Assembly (NCBI GenBank): GCA_958009055.1
Contig: OY253652.1
Span: 1,054,001 to 1,118,000 of the forward strand
Origin: Choricystis sp. odSpoLacu1
Taxonomy: Eukaryota; Chlorophyta; Trebouxiophyceae
Direction: 5' to 3'
DNA: 64,000 bases
In this document: in pieces, positions 1 through 9,900 of the stretch
Numbering within the stretch: position 1 is the stretch's first letter
Layout of the letters: each line of letters starts with the position of its first letter
Program-made: the position numbers and the translations under genes
Notes under the pieces: model-generated
What the model was told of the DNA's origin: nothing
Seen by the model: the letters and a program-made list of their open reading frames with translations, nothing else
The model's database searches: none

Positions 1-1525
1 GTTCTCGTTGAGGGGGCAGCTGGCTGCTGGCGAGGTGCGGTCGTTGGTGCACCAGATCGCGTCCGCGCTCGCCCACCTGCACGCGCGGGGCGTCGCCCAC
101 CGAGACGTCAAGTCGGCCAACGTGCTGGTGACGCGGGCGCCAGATGGGTCGGGCAGGTTGCTGGCCAAGCTGGCCGACTTTGGGTCGGCGCGCAGTGTGG
201 GCGTGGTGGGTGGCGATGGTGATGAAGAAGACGACGCACGCACCCTGCCCCACACCGACTCGTTTGCATGTGGCGACGACAACGACGCCGCGCAGACCAC
301 CACCGCCACCCGGGCCGACATCAGCGCCCGCCCCGCCGCCACCGGCGGCGGCGGCTTCCGCCCCCCGCTCACGCGTGTCGTTGCCACCCCCTGCTACCGC
401 GCGCCCGAAGTCGTCATGTCGCGCGGCGGCTACACCGCCGTCATGGATGTGTGGAGTCTGGGGTGCGTGTTTGGGGAGCTGCTGCAGCGTGTGCGGCGGG
501 TGGGGGACGCCGCGACGCCGGCGCTGAGGGTCGCGCCGTTGTTTAGTATCAAGGGTCTTCCCGTCACCCCCGTCTCTGGCGGCGGCGGCGTCACCCCCGC
601 CACCGAGCTGGACGCCCTATTTGACGTCATTGGGACGCCCAGTTGGGCCGACATCGCGGCTGTGGCGTCGAGGCCGTGGAGGCGACACCTGGCCGCGCTC
701 CCGCACCGCGCGCCCCGCCTCGCGCGCACGCTCGGTGGCGGCGGCGCGGGCGAGGTCGCCCTCTCCCTCCTAGCCCGCATGCTGGCGTTCGACCCCGCGA
801 GGCGGCCGAGCGCGGCCGAAGTGTTGGCGCACGAGTACTTTGCTGAAGGGGAGGATGGGGAGGAGGCGGAAGCAGCGGCCGACACGGCCGCTGCTGCACT
901 CGCACCACCACCACCACCACCTCACCCCTCCCCTCCCGACTCGCCCTCCGGCAAGCGCCCCCGCCACTACTACGATGAACCCGACCCCGCCCGCGCGCTG
1001 GCGTTGCTGGAGGAGGAGGCTGACCGCGCGTGCGACGCGGCCGCGGCAGCCGCGTCACCATCACACACCGGCCCCTCATCCCCCCACCCCGCCCAAACAG
1101 ACGCCGCCCGCCGCACTGAACCCGGGGTGGCTGTGCTGCGCGCCCTGCTGGAAGCCGAGTGCGCGTCCCTGGCGGCTGCATGCCGGGAGCGGGGGCCCGC
1201 GCAGCCGGCCGACGCTCCACCGCGCCGGCGCGGCCAGTCACACGGGCGCCCGCCCCGCCCGTCCACCCACCCCCAAGAAGACATGCGAGGGCGGGGGGAC
1301 GACGACGGCGGCCGCGACCGCCTGGCCCGCGTCGCCGACGCGGCGCGCGGAGCGGCCCTCGACCCGAAAGACTTTCTCGCCCCAGGCCGCCACGGCGAGT
1401 GGTCGGGCGGGAGGGAGGGAGCGCCCGGGCCGCCGCCTGGCCCCGCCTGGGGGGTGTCGGTGCTGCCGCCCGGGGTGGAGGATGAGGGCGTGGCGGACGC
1501 GGTGCGGCGGCAGCAGAGGCGGTAG
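1..1525 (+). CDS. CMGC-type (MAPK/CDK-like) protein kinase, 3' part
   Basis: Serine/threonine kinase cut by the left edge; the frame is open from base 2 with no start inside the window, so the N-lobe is missing. Visible: catalytic loop HRDVKSAN (about residues 33-40 of the fragment), DFG (59-61), APE (134-136) preceded by TPCYR, then DVWSLGCVFGELL, a CMGC-style segment with IGTP, and subdomain XI ending in RPSAAEVLAHEYF. DFG to APE spans about 75 residues, longer than the usual 25-35, because of an acidic then Gly/Thr-rich insert. After about residue 280 comes a 225-residue Ala/Pro/Arg-rich tail with no recognised domain. The MAPK-like assignment is family inference; substrate unknown. The last codons are duplicated downstream at 1581-1623. 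Confidence 0.85.
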   Translation, partial: FSLRGQLAAGEVRSLVHQIASALAHLHARGVAHRDVKSANVLVTRAPDGSGRLLAKLADFGSARSVGVVGGDGDEEDDARTLPHTDSFACGDDNDAAQTTTATRADISARPAATGGGGFRPPLTRVVATPCYRAPEVVMSRGGYTAVMDVWSLGCVFGELLQRVRRVGDAATPALRVAPLFSIKGLPVTPVSGGGGVTPATELDALFDVIGTPSWADIAAVASRPWRRHLAALPHRAPRLARTLGGGGAGEVALSLLARMLAFDPARRPSAAEVLAHEYFAEGEDGEEAEAAADTAAAALAPPPPPPHPSPPDSPSGKRPRHYYDEPDPARALALLEEEADRACDAAAAAASPSHTGPSSPHPAQTDAARRTEPGVAVLRALLEAECASLAAACRERGPAQPADAPPRRRGQSHGRPPRPSTHPQEDMRGRGDDDGGRDRLARVADAARGAALDPKDFLAPGRHGEWSGGREGAPGPPPGPAWGVSVLPPGVEDEGVADAVRRQQRR

Positions 1526-1623
1526 AGAGACAGAGAGAGAGGAGTTTGGGGTGACAAAGAAACACGAAACTCGTTTGCTCGATGAGGGCGTGGCGGACGC
1601 GGTGCGGCGGCAGCAGGGGCGGT
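1481..1623. repeat. 43-bp direct repeat, 100-bp period
   Basis: Bases 1481-1523 (last codons and stop region of the kinase gene) recur at 1581-1623 with a single A/G difference. The intervening bases and those after copy two are also loosely alike (GA-rich, then A-rich, then TTTGCTC against TTCTGCTC), which looks like a tandem duplication of about 100 bp that has started to decay. Confidence 0.9.
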
Positions 1624-1742
1624 CGGCAGGAGAGAGAGGATTTTCGTGAAAAAGAAAACAAAAAACTCATTCTGCTCACACTTCGCTTTCATTTTTCATT
1701 TCTTCACTCGCCCCCTCTCCACCCACCCACACACACACCACC

Positions 1743-2757
1743 ATGGCCCACCTCACCGTCTCCGCACTTCTGCTGCTCGCTGTGGGTGAGTGTGGCACCA
1801 CAGAGCCGCTCGGGAGCGGGCGCGGCGGGCTCGCGGGCGCAGCGGGCGACGGTGGGCGAGCACGGCGCGAGGCGACAGCCCGGAGCACGCCCGCCGCGCC
1901 CTCCCTTCGCTTCCCCACCCACCCCTTCCCACCGCACACGCGTGCACACACGCTTCAGTGGCCTCGGTGGGGGTGAAGGCAGGCGGGACAGCGGGACACC
2001 ATGTTTTTTAGGCTGGCGTCCGCGCACCACGGTTTCTGACTTGACTTCGCCTCCCCCCCCCCTACCTCTCCTCTCAGCCGTCGCCGGCGCCGCCGCCCAA
2101 GCCCACGCCCACGCCCCCAAGCCCGCTGCCCGCGCGCCCGTGCAAGCTCTCATGGAGAGCGCTGCGCCCGCGCCCTCCACGAGCATGCGCGGCGTCCGCG
2201 CGCTCTCGGGCGACGTGCCCCTCCTCCCGGGCGCGATCCCTCTCAACGAGGTCGCCGCCGCCGCCGCCGCCGCCGCCGCGAACGCCGCCGCCGCCGGCAG
2301 CGATGTGACGCTGGTGCCTTACCAGATGCCCGTCAAGGGCGCGTGGTGAGTGGTGGAGGGGGAGGGGGAAAAGAGAGAGAGAGAAAGAGAGAGAGAGAAC
2401 GCGCCTCGGGGCCAACCACCGGTGTTTTCCCTCTCCTCCCCACGCAGGAAGCGCGGCATCGCTCCCCAGCCCGTTTCCGGCATCCTCATGGCCGCCTCGA
2501 AGCCCATCGTGAACGAGGTGATCGCGCCCGTCCTCGCGTCGAAAGTTGTGCCCGTGTGGGTGAAACCGTCGTCGGCCCCCCAGGTTGTGCTTCAACGCAA
2601 ACAAATCCTCCCGGCGCGCCAGATGACCCTGCCGCAACTGTCTATCCTTCTGCCTGGCAAAATGGCCAAGCAGGCGCCGATTTCGGGCGCGCCCGTGTCG
2701 GGGGCGGTTCCGGCGTCCAAGTGGGACAAGATCGCGGCCGCGGTGGGCGGCAAGTGA
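1743..2757 (+). CDS. small secreted protein of unknown function
   Basis: Three exons: 1743-1785, 2078-2345 and 2448-2757, joining in frame to 206 residues. All introns are GT-AG with GTGAGT donors; intron 1 is 292 bp. Splicing exon 1 to exon 2 creates a clear signal peptide: [20 protein letters not shown], then a His/Ala/Pro-rich stretch. The mature part is Ala/Val/Pro-rich, with a poly-Ala run encoded near 2250-2300 and two KP/KQ-rich segments, and ends GGK. No known domain is recognised. Start chosen because ATG at 1743 has ACC before it and begins the hydrophobic leader. Likely enters the secretory path, or the thylakoid lumen if preceded by an unseen leader. Confidence 0.75.
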
Positions 2758-2948
2758 AGGTCTTTTTTCTGTTTTTTCAAACCACGTGTGAACCCCAACC
2801 CGGGCGCGCCGAAAAGGCGGCCCCTCGTGATCGCCACAAAACGTGTTGTTGGGGGGGGGGAGGGGTGAAAAAAAACGCGTTGGCCGCAACGCCCCAATCA
2901 CACGCCTTTGCGCTTCCTCTCTCTCTCCCCCGTGCGCATTCCGCCCCA

Positions 2949-4117
2949 ATGGCCCCCCCCTCTGCCCGCCCACGTCCCTCACCACGTCGCCACGCCGCCC
3001 CACCGCGAGCCCTGCTGTCGCTGCTGCCGCGCGCCGCGCCGCGCGGACGCACAGCGCCCGGCGGCATCATCATCCCGCCCGCCGGCGTGGGCACATGGGC
3101 GTGGGGCAACCGGTTTCTGTATGGCTATGATCCGAGTCAGGTGAGGGAGGATGGATGGGTGAGAGACAGAGGAGTGGTGGCTTTCTGTGGAGGGCAACAA
3201 AGTCCAACCCCCGACCCACCCCTTAGGACGCCGACATCGCGGCCGCTTTCGACACCGCCGTGCGCCTGGGCATCCCCTTGTTCGACTCTGGCGACTCATA
3301 CGGCACAGGCCGCTTCTCAGGCCGCGCAGAGAGTTTGTTAGGCCAAGGCCTGGCGCGCACACCCACGCGCACCGCCTCCCGCGTCGTCATCGCCACCAAG
3401 ATCGCGCCCTACCCGTGGAGGCTAACGGCAGCATCATGGGTGGCTGCGCTGCGCGGGTCGCTGGCACGGCTGGGGACAGAGCGGCTGGCGATTGGCCAGC
3501 TGCACTGGTCGACATCGACCTACGCGCCGTGGCAGGAACGAGCCACGTGGGACGGCCTGATTGCCGCCTACGACGCGGGGCTGATGCAGGCGGCTGGCGT
3601 CAGCAACTATGGGCCTGTGCAGCTGAAGAAAGTGGCACGCTATTTGGCAAAAGCGGGCGTTCCCCTCGCGACTGTGCAAACCCAGTTCTCCCTGCTGTCG
3701 TGTGGCGCCCCGTCGGCGGCCGCCATTGACGCGACACTAGAGGCAGGTGCAATTCCCCTCGCCTACTCGCCTCTCGCCCTGGGCGCGTTGAGCGGGCGAT
3801 ATGATGAAAAACGCCTGCCGACCGGGCCGCGCGCGAGACTCCTACGCACCACCATCTCCTCCGCGGCCGAGGCTGGATTATTAGCCGAGCTAGACAATGT
3901 AGCTGCTACCACCCGCACCGACGTGGCCACGGTGGCGGTCGCGTGGTGTGTGGCCAAAGGGACTGTGCCACTGGTAGGGTGCAGGACGGCGGCGCAAGTG
4001 ACGGCGACCGCCAACGCAGCCAAGCTTCGCCTGTCGGCTGGCGCGGTGCAGGCGCTGGATGACGCGGCGGGCAGGGTCAAGGAGCCGGCACTGCAAAACG
4101 TGCTTGCGACGCGGTAA
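2949..4117 (+). CDS. aldo-keto reductase, plastid type
   Basis: Two exons, 2949-3140 and 3227-4117 (phase 0 junction), 360 residues. NADPH-dependent aldo/keto reductase fold. The catalytic tetrad is all present: Asp84 and Tyr89 (FDSGDSYG, spacing of five as in the family), Lys122 (VIATK) and His157 (GQLHW). GVGTWAWGN and SYGTGRFSGRAE resemble the plant plastid oxidoreductases of the At1g06690 kind. The first 40-45 residues are rich in Ala, Pro, Arg and Ser without acidic residues, consistent with a chloroplast transit peptide (inference). Substrate unknown. The intron acceptor is TAG rather than the CAG used by most introns here. Confidence 0.9.
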
Positions 4118-4541
4118 AGGAGCAGAAGGTTTTGTCAGCGATAGAAACACCCGAAAACTGTTTTTTCCTTGTGCGCGCCCTCTCTCACCCTTCTTGCGCT
4201 ACACCCGAGGTGCGATGATGTCGACTGTGTGCGTGTGCAGCTTGTGTGTCGTGCCAAGCCGGACGCGCCCCCGATTTGGTGGGGGGCGGAGCCGCAATGC
4301 GATGCCAGATGCGTGAGCCATCTGCCACGTCCCCCGCGCCCGCCCAGGCCACGCTCTGCCGTGCCACCCTGCGCTAAACGTGTGAATGTGTTCACAGAGT
4401 GCATCCAGGGGATGGGCGTGCGCCAACCGCCACTGAATGTGGGAGGGGCGCCCTGCTGCGCTCGCCAGCTCGCCACCCGTTGCGAACAAGCCTCGCCAAC
4501 CGAAACTTCTCTTCCCACCTCCAGCCCCCCAACAACACACC
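4118..4541. other. intergenic spacer, no gene seen
   Basis: 424 bp between the aldo-keto reductase stop and the membrane protein start. It holds a T-rich stretch at 4161-4170 just after the first gene, then GC-rich sequence that presumably contains the promoter and 5' leader of the next gene. No convincing reading frame or RNA. Confidence 0.6.
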
Positions 4542-5081
4542 ATGGCCAAGTCCCTCCCCCCCCACGTCGCCGCCGGCATCAAGAAGTGGCTCCCCTGGGC
4601 CTTTGCCGGTCTCGCCTGGCTCGTCACCCTGGGTGGCGTGTCCGCGCTGCAGTCCGAGTGCGTCGGGCCGTGCCCCTCGCGCACTGGGCTCACCTGGTGG
4701 GCGCTGTGGTGGCAGGCCCTGATCCTGGCGGCCACCGCGTTTGCTTTTTTTGGTGGCGCCAAATCGGCCCGCGTGCCTGTGGCAATTATGGCCGGTCTCT
4801 CCGCTCTCCTTGCCATGCTGCTCGCCGACCGCCACCTGGCCGACCCGATGCGCCGCGTCACGCGCTACTCCATCGCGGCGGGATCCTCCACCCGCACCGA
4901 CTCCCAGTATGATGCCACGGCGGCGGGGCTGATCATGACGGCGATTGTGAATCTGGGGCTGTTGACGTGCCTCACCGCGGACTGGGGGGAAGTCGCGGCC
5001 GTCGCGAAGGAGGTCAAGCTGCCGGCCGTCAAGCTTCCCGCCAAGCGCGGGGCGGGCGGTGAGGCGACGGCGGCGGTGTGA
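4542..5081 (+). CDS. four-helix integral membrane protein, unknown
   Basis: Intronless, 179 residues, starting at ATG 4542 in CACCATGGCC context. Four hydrophobic segments are visible: about residues 13-33 (after KKW), 45-67 (Trp-rich, WWALWWQ), 76-94 and 125-143. Between helices 1 and 2 is a loop with two cysteines (SECVGPC) that could form a disulphide. The tail is short, with repeated KLPAVKLPA. I do not recognise a family. The layout suggests a small tetraspanning membrane protein. Location (plasma membrane, ER or plastid) cannot be told. Confidence 0.8.
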   Translation: MAKSLPPHVAAGIKKWLPWAFAGLAWLVTLGGVSALQSECVGPCPSRTGLTWWALWWQALILAATAFAFFGGAKSARVPVAIMAGLSALLAMLLADRHLADPMRRVTRYSIAAGSSTRTDSQYDATAAGLIMTAIVNLGLLTCLTADWGEVAAVAKEVKLPAVKLPAKRGAGGEATAAV

Positions 5082-5289
5082 ACAAGGGAGAGCTGTGAAA
5101 GAGTGAACCCATCCCCACGAAGAAAAGAGACTCGACGCGAGAGGGGCGTGCCCGCCCCCCCGCGTCTCGTCCCCCCACCCACCACCACGCCCGCGTGTGC
5201 GTGACCCCCCTTCCCTTACCCCCCAACACTTGCAAACCATTGCCTTGATTGATTTCAAAAAAATACACTAAAACAAAAACAGTCTCTCC

Positions 5290-6067
5290 CTAGTCTCGCC
5301 GTGCCAACCCTACCCCTTTCCGCGTGCTCCTCTCCAGCCGCCGCCCCAGGTCAATCGCCAACTCCGACTGGGGGCCGTCCGTCGCCACCCCCTCCAGCTG
5401 ACGCCTCGCAAACGCGGCGACCGGGGCGACGGCGGTGGTGGCGGCCGCCTTGACACCATTCAACAGCGCCCTCCCAGCCACGCCGCCGTCGTCCGCGACC
5501 GCGTGCGCCCCAGCCAGCGCCAGCAGGGCGGCCCCCACTATGCCGGCACCGCCGCCATACGTGGCGGCGCGGGCGCCCACGGCGGCGGCGCGGCGGGCGG
5601 CGTCCGCGACGGCGGGGTGGGGGGGGGGGGGCGGGTGGGGAGAAACCGGGCTCACTCGCCAACGCGTCCCAATACCGAGGCCGCACCGGCAGCCGGGGCA
5701 GCACGACGGAAGATGCGCCGAATCCCGCCGCCGCAGCTGCCGCCCGTGCCGCTGAATCGTCGCGTGGCGGCGGCGTGGCGCGGCGGCGGACGACGGTGCC
5801 CGCGGTCGCGGCGGCAGCCGCGCGCGGGGACACGTCGACGCGCGCGGCGGCCGCATGAATCTCGGCCAACACTTCAAAGTCGGCTGCGCTTGCCTCCAGA
5901 CTGGCGTGGCCGCGTGGCACGAGCCAGGCCTCCCCCCCCGCGTCGTCGAGCAGGCCGCGCCCGACGAGGCGCGCGCGGTGGCGCGCGAGGGCTGCCTCCT
6001 GCTCGACCTTGGCGTGCGCGTTTTCGCGGGCGGCCGCCATGGCGCGCACACTGCAGGGGGTGGTCAT
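5290..6067 (-). CDS. unknown protein with C-terminal glycine/alanine hydrophobic segment (frame break)
   Basis: Read right to left from ATG at 6067. The N-terminal half (frame to about 5640) is charged and Ala-rich: MTTPCSVRAMAAARENAH, later LLDDAGGEAWLVPRGHASLE. The frame then passes a run of 13 G on the + strand (5619-5631) and continues in another frame to the stop at 5290: AVADAARRAAAVGARAATYG, then a membrane-like stretch GIVGAALLALAGAHAV, ending TRKGVGLARRD. The two halves have the same codon style and no stop lies between, so a homopolymer length error is the simplest reading. No intron with usual borders fits. Function not recognised. Diverges from the coiled-coil gene at 6233. Confidence 0.55.
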
Positions 6068-6232
6068 GGCTGTGTGTGCAGGTGGTGTGTGCACTGGGGT
6101 GTGCACGCCGTGCGCGCGCCCAGAGCCACACCGCGCGGCGCAGGCTCAACGAGAACGAGGTCGATTGGTGTTGTGGTTCGCACTCACTTTTTTTCGCGCA
6201 TCTTGCGCGCGCTCGCCTTTTTTTCCACGCAA
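6068..6232. promoter_or_regulatory. bidirectional promoter region
   Basis: 165 bp separate the divergent starts at 6067 (-) and 6233 (+), so promoters for both must lie here or overlap the genes. T-rich tracts lie just before the + start. No TATA box is evident. Confidence 0.5.
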
Positions 6233-6841
6233 ATGGGCGACGCCTCACAAGCCTCCCTCCTCCTGGCCGCCGAGCGCGCCGCCAAGGAGGACATGCTGGC
6301 TGTCCTGGCCAAAACAGAGGCCGCGCTCGCGGCCGAGCGCGCCGCGCGCCGTGCGGCCGCGACCGCGCCCCGCCCCCTTGACACACTGCCGACAGACGTC
6401 GCGTCTCTCACTCGCTCCGTCGAATCGCTGCGCTCTGCCCGGGCCAAGCTCATCGCCCAGGTGGACGCCGCCCAGGCGGACGCCGACCGGTCGACTGCCG
6501 ACGCGCTCGCCCTCGGCCAAGCCTTGCTGGCCGCCCGCGCGGACGCGGACGCGTGGGAGGCAGCGTCCCAGGACGCGGTGGCGAGGGCGGACGCGCTGGC
6601 CACCCTGCTGGAGGAGGGGGCGACGTGGGACGGCAAGAAAAGGGGTGGGGAGGGTGGCAACGACGCCGCCCAGCTGTTGGTTGCCGAGCGCGCCAAGAAC
6701 GCGCGCCTGGAGGCCCGCGTCACCGCGCTGTGCATGGAGCTGGGGCGGGCGCGGCGCGCGCTGGCGGAGCTGGCGACGGCGGGGCCGGCCGCGCTGGCGG
6801 CGGTGGAGGCGCGGTTGGCGAGCGTCGAGTGGGGCAAGTGA
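6233..6841 (+). CDS. alanine-rich coiled-coil protein
   Basis: Intronless, 202 residues, ATG 6233 after AAA. Almost entirely heptad-like: AAERAAKEDMLAVLAKTEAA, SLTRSVESLRSARAKLIAQ, ERAKNARLEARVTALCMELG. A Gly/Lys-rich break (GKKRGGEGGN) near residue 140 separates two coiled-coil segments. No catalytic motif. Probably a dimeric scaffold or tether; nothing narrows the role. It ends 130 bp before the stop of the convergent C2/GRAM gene, with a (CA)12 repeat between. Confidence 0.75.
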   Translation: MGDASQASLLLAAERAAKEDMLAVLAKTEAALAAERAARRAAATAPRPLDTLPTDVASLTRSVESLRSARAKLIAQVDAAQADADRSTADALALGQALLAARADADAWEAASQDAVARADALATLLEEGATWDGKKRGGEGGNDAAQLLVAERAKNARLEARVTALCMELGRARRALAELATAGPAALAAVEARLASVEWGK

Positions 6842-6866
6842 TGTGGAAAGGGTGGAAGAGAAAGAC

Positions 6867-6890
6867 CACACACACACACACACACACACA
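6867..6890. repeat. (CA)12 microsatellite
   Basis: Uninterrupted CA dinucleotide tract in the 130-bp tail-to-tail spacer between 6841 and 6971. Confidence 0.95.
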
Positions 6891-6970
6891 CTGTTTTACT
6901 GCCAGCATTGTTTTCTTTGTGTAGAAACAGACACACCAAAAACCAAAAAACCCGAACCCTTTTTTTCCTC

Positions 6971-9900
6971 TCACTTCAACTCGACGCCGACCGCCCCACA
7001 CCGCGCCTTCAGTTCAGCCACCAGCTCCCGCGCGCCGTCCGCCCCCACCCCCGCCAACCGGACCGTGATCAAAGGTGGCGGTGGTGCGTCGGGGGGGCGG
7101 GGCGGGGCGTCCACCCGCACCCAGCGCGCGGCGAGGGCGACGCCGCCGCCGCCTGCGAGCGCGGCCGCACGCGAGGCACGGGCGGCACCAAAGGACGCGT
7201 ACGGCGCGGCCATGGGTGGCCCTTCGTCCGAGTCCAGCACAGCCCGGTCGGGGCGCAGGCGCAGCGTGGTCCAGGCCCCCACAAAGGCGCCCCCCCCGAC
7301 GCGGCCTTCAAAGGCGCGGTCGCCGAGCGTTCCCGGTGGCGCGCCGGGAGGGGGCTGCCCCCGCAAGTGCTTGTCCAGGGGCGTCCCACTGCCCGCCACG
7401 TGCAGGCGCACCGTGGCTTCCACTTCATCCCTCGACGCGCCCCCCCCAAATTCCCAGAACACGGCGGCCGGGGCGGCGGCGTCCGTGTCGGCCGCGCCAC
7501 CGCCGTCGCCGTCGCCGCCTCCGCCTCCGCCCTCGTACAGCAGCAACGCGCGCGACCGCCGGCAGCGGCCACGCTCCAGCCGGGTGACGTCTGAGAGTGG
7601 GTAGACGGCGAGAGGGACGCCCACGCCGGCTTCCGGGTCGCCAGAGGCGTCAGTGTCGCCGGGGGAGGGGGTGTCGCCCAGCCCATACCCTTCCCGCGCA
7701 AAGGCGACATGCCGCTCCGACACGTACAGCGTGCCCCGCCCCCCCCCCCGTGGCCGAGCACCTGGCGGGGGCGGCCAGGAGGACGGGGTCAGCCCCCGCC
7801 ACGCCGAAGACGGAGGCCATGACGAGGCCGGTGGCGCGGTCGGTGGCGGCGGCGGACGCGGACGCGGCGGCGGTGTCGCCCGCGGCGGCGCGCGCGCGCA
7901 GGACGCGCAGGGCGTCGACAAAGGACAGGCCGGTGAGGGATGTGGGCGGTCTGCGGGGCGACAGCGCGGTGGGTGGCACGCCCCGCCGTTCAGGTGACGG
8001 TGAGCGTGACACCGCGCCGCCTCCGTCGGCCGTCGACCGGCGCGACCACGAAAAGCCGCGCCCAGACGCTTCACCGTCATCGTCGCCGCCCACGCCCACC
8101 CCCAGCCCGCTCTTGCCTCGAGCCCGGGCGCTGCGTTCTGCGGCGGCGGCCCACAGGGCGTCGGCGGCGTCCACGACGGAGGGGGTGGGGGAGGCGGCGA
8201 GGGTGGCCAGAGCGCGCACGCGGTCGACGCCCCGCGCGACGGACCGCGGCGGCAGGGGCACGGGGCCGCGGAGAGCGGACATCTCGTCCGCCAGGGCGAC
8301 GGTGGCGTCCACGATGGCGGCGGGGGTCGCGGGCAGGACGCCCGCGGCCGCGGCTTCAGAGAAGGCGGGGGTGCCAGTGCCCCCAGATGCTGCAACGAGG
8401 GCGGCGTCTGCGGCCGCCAGGGCGCCCCGCCATGCCGCGCGCGCGACAGCGACCGCCGCGGGGGCGGGCAGGCGGTCGACCAGGGTTTCCAGGTCGTCGA
8501 GGACGAGCGTCACAACGCGGTCCGCAGCGGCCGGCGTTGCAGCAAACGCGGCCGCCAACCGACGCTGCAGGCGGCCCGCCACCGCGCGCGCGCCGCGGTC
8601 GGCGGCGCCGGCGAGGCGGGCGCCGAGCTCGGCGTTGGGGGCCAGGCGGGCGGTGGGAGGGGCGCCACCAACGGCCGCCGCCCCCCGCCGCTGCAACAAC
8701 CCTGCTTGGGCGGCTTCATTGTCGGCGTGGCGGGTGACCAGCTCAAACAGGGACGCCAGGCGCACGCACGACTCGGAGGAGAGAGGAGGGGGAGGGCGTG
8801 GAGCAGCAGCCGCGCGGGTCGCAGCGCGCCCGCCGCCGCCGCCCAGCCAGGCGGGCAGGCGCGACGTGAGGGTCGCGGCCGCCGCTGGCTGCATATCGCC
8901 ATCCACGCCCCCCGGGGACGCGCCCGCGGCTGCGGCGGGGGCGCCCACGTCAGCGACCAGCTGCTCCTCAATCATGGCGGCCGCGCGCGCGCGGCGCAGA
9001 CGCGAGAGCAGACGCGAGCGTGCGCGCATGTGCGGCGGCCGCGTCGCGCGCACGCGGCAGCCCCACCGCGCGCGCGCCCAGCCCCTCCACCGCGGACGAG
9101 ATGAGGGTGTACAGGTCGACGACTGCGTGCGCGTACAGGGCGCCCAGGTCACGGGACAGGGGACGCCACACGGCCGCCGCGGGCACCACCCCGCCACGCG
9201 GCGCCAGGGTGCGCTCCACCCACTCCACCGCCAGCGGGCGCAGGCGCCACAGGGCGCCATCCACGGCGGATGCGTAGGCGGCGTCGATGTCGGGGGTGGT
9301 GAAGCCGGCAGCAGCAGAGGGGCCGGCGGTGGAGGAGAGGGCAGCACCCAGAGCACGCGCAGCATCCTCTGCCCGCTGCGCGTCTGCGCCGTACGGGGCG
9401 GGAGCGCCGTCGGGAAATGGGGCCAGAGCGGCGGCCAGCAGGCGGCGGGCGGCGGTCGCACGGACGCGGCCGGCGACGGCAACGGGGTCGAGGCCTGATC
9501 CGTTTCCATCCCTGCCAAACGCGGGCCTCAGCGCGGCGTCCACCGCCACCGCGCTCGTGGCGGCTTCCAGGGCGACCCAGGCAGACCGGGCCAGGGTTTC
9601 ACGAGATAAACGGGCGCCGTGGTTGTCACCATCACCTTCAGCCACACCTACCGCCGCCACCGCGCGGCGCGCGTCGCGCCGCGCCGCGCGCCGTACGTGC
9701 GGCTCAAGCATGGACGCCAACCCGCCCACAGCATCCCGCCACGTGGTGGCCAGAGCGAGTATGCGCACACTGGGGACGGCCGCGTCGGGTCCCGCCGCCC
9801 CCGACCAGCGCCAGGGGTAGGCTTCAACTGCGGAGAGTGCTGTCGCGGCCGCGCGCGGCACAAGAGACCGGATCGCGTCAGCTTCTGTCCGCGTGAGGCG

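Noticed and set aside
627..1679. 350-codon minus-strand frame over the kinase gene
   Set aside because: Arg/Pro-rich shadow of a conserved kinase frame, with no recognisable motif.
8968..9030. Two separate genes overlapping by a few bases (stop TGA and start ATG)
   Set aside because: Overlapping genes on one strand are not expected in this spliced nuclear genome. A CG-repeat indel within one long gene is simpler.
7597..9498. 633-codon open frame on the + strand
   Set aside because: It lies antisense to the C2/GRAM gene, reads as Arg/Ala/Pro shadow sequence and has no domain. Long antisense frames are common in DNA this GC-rich.
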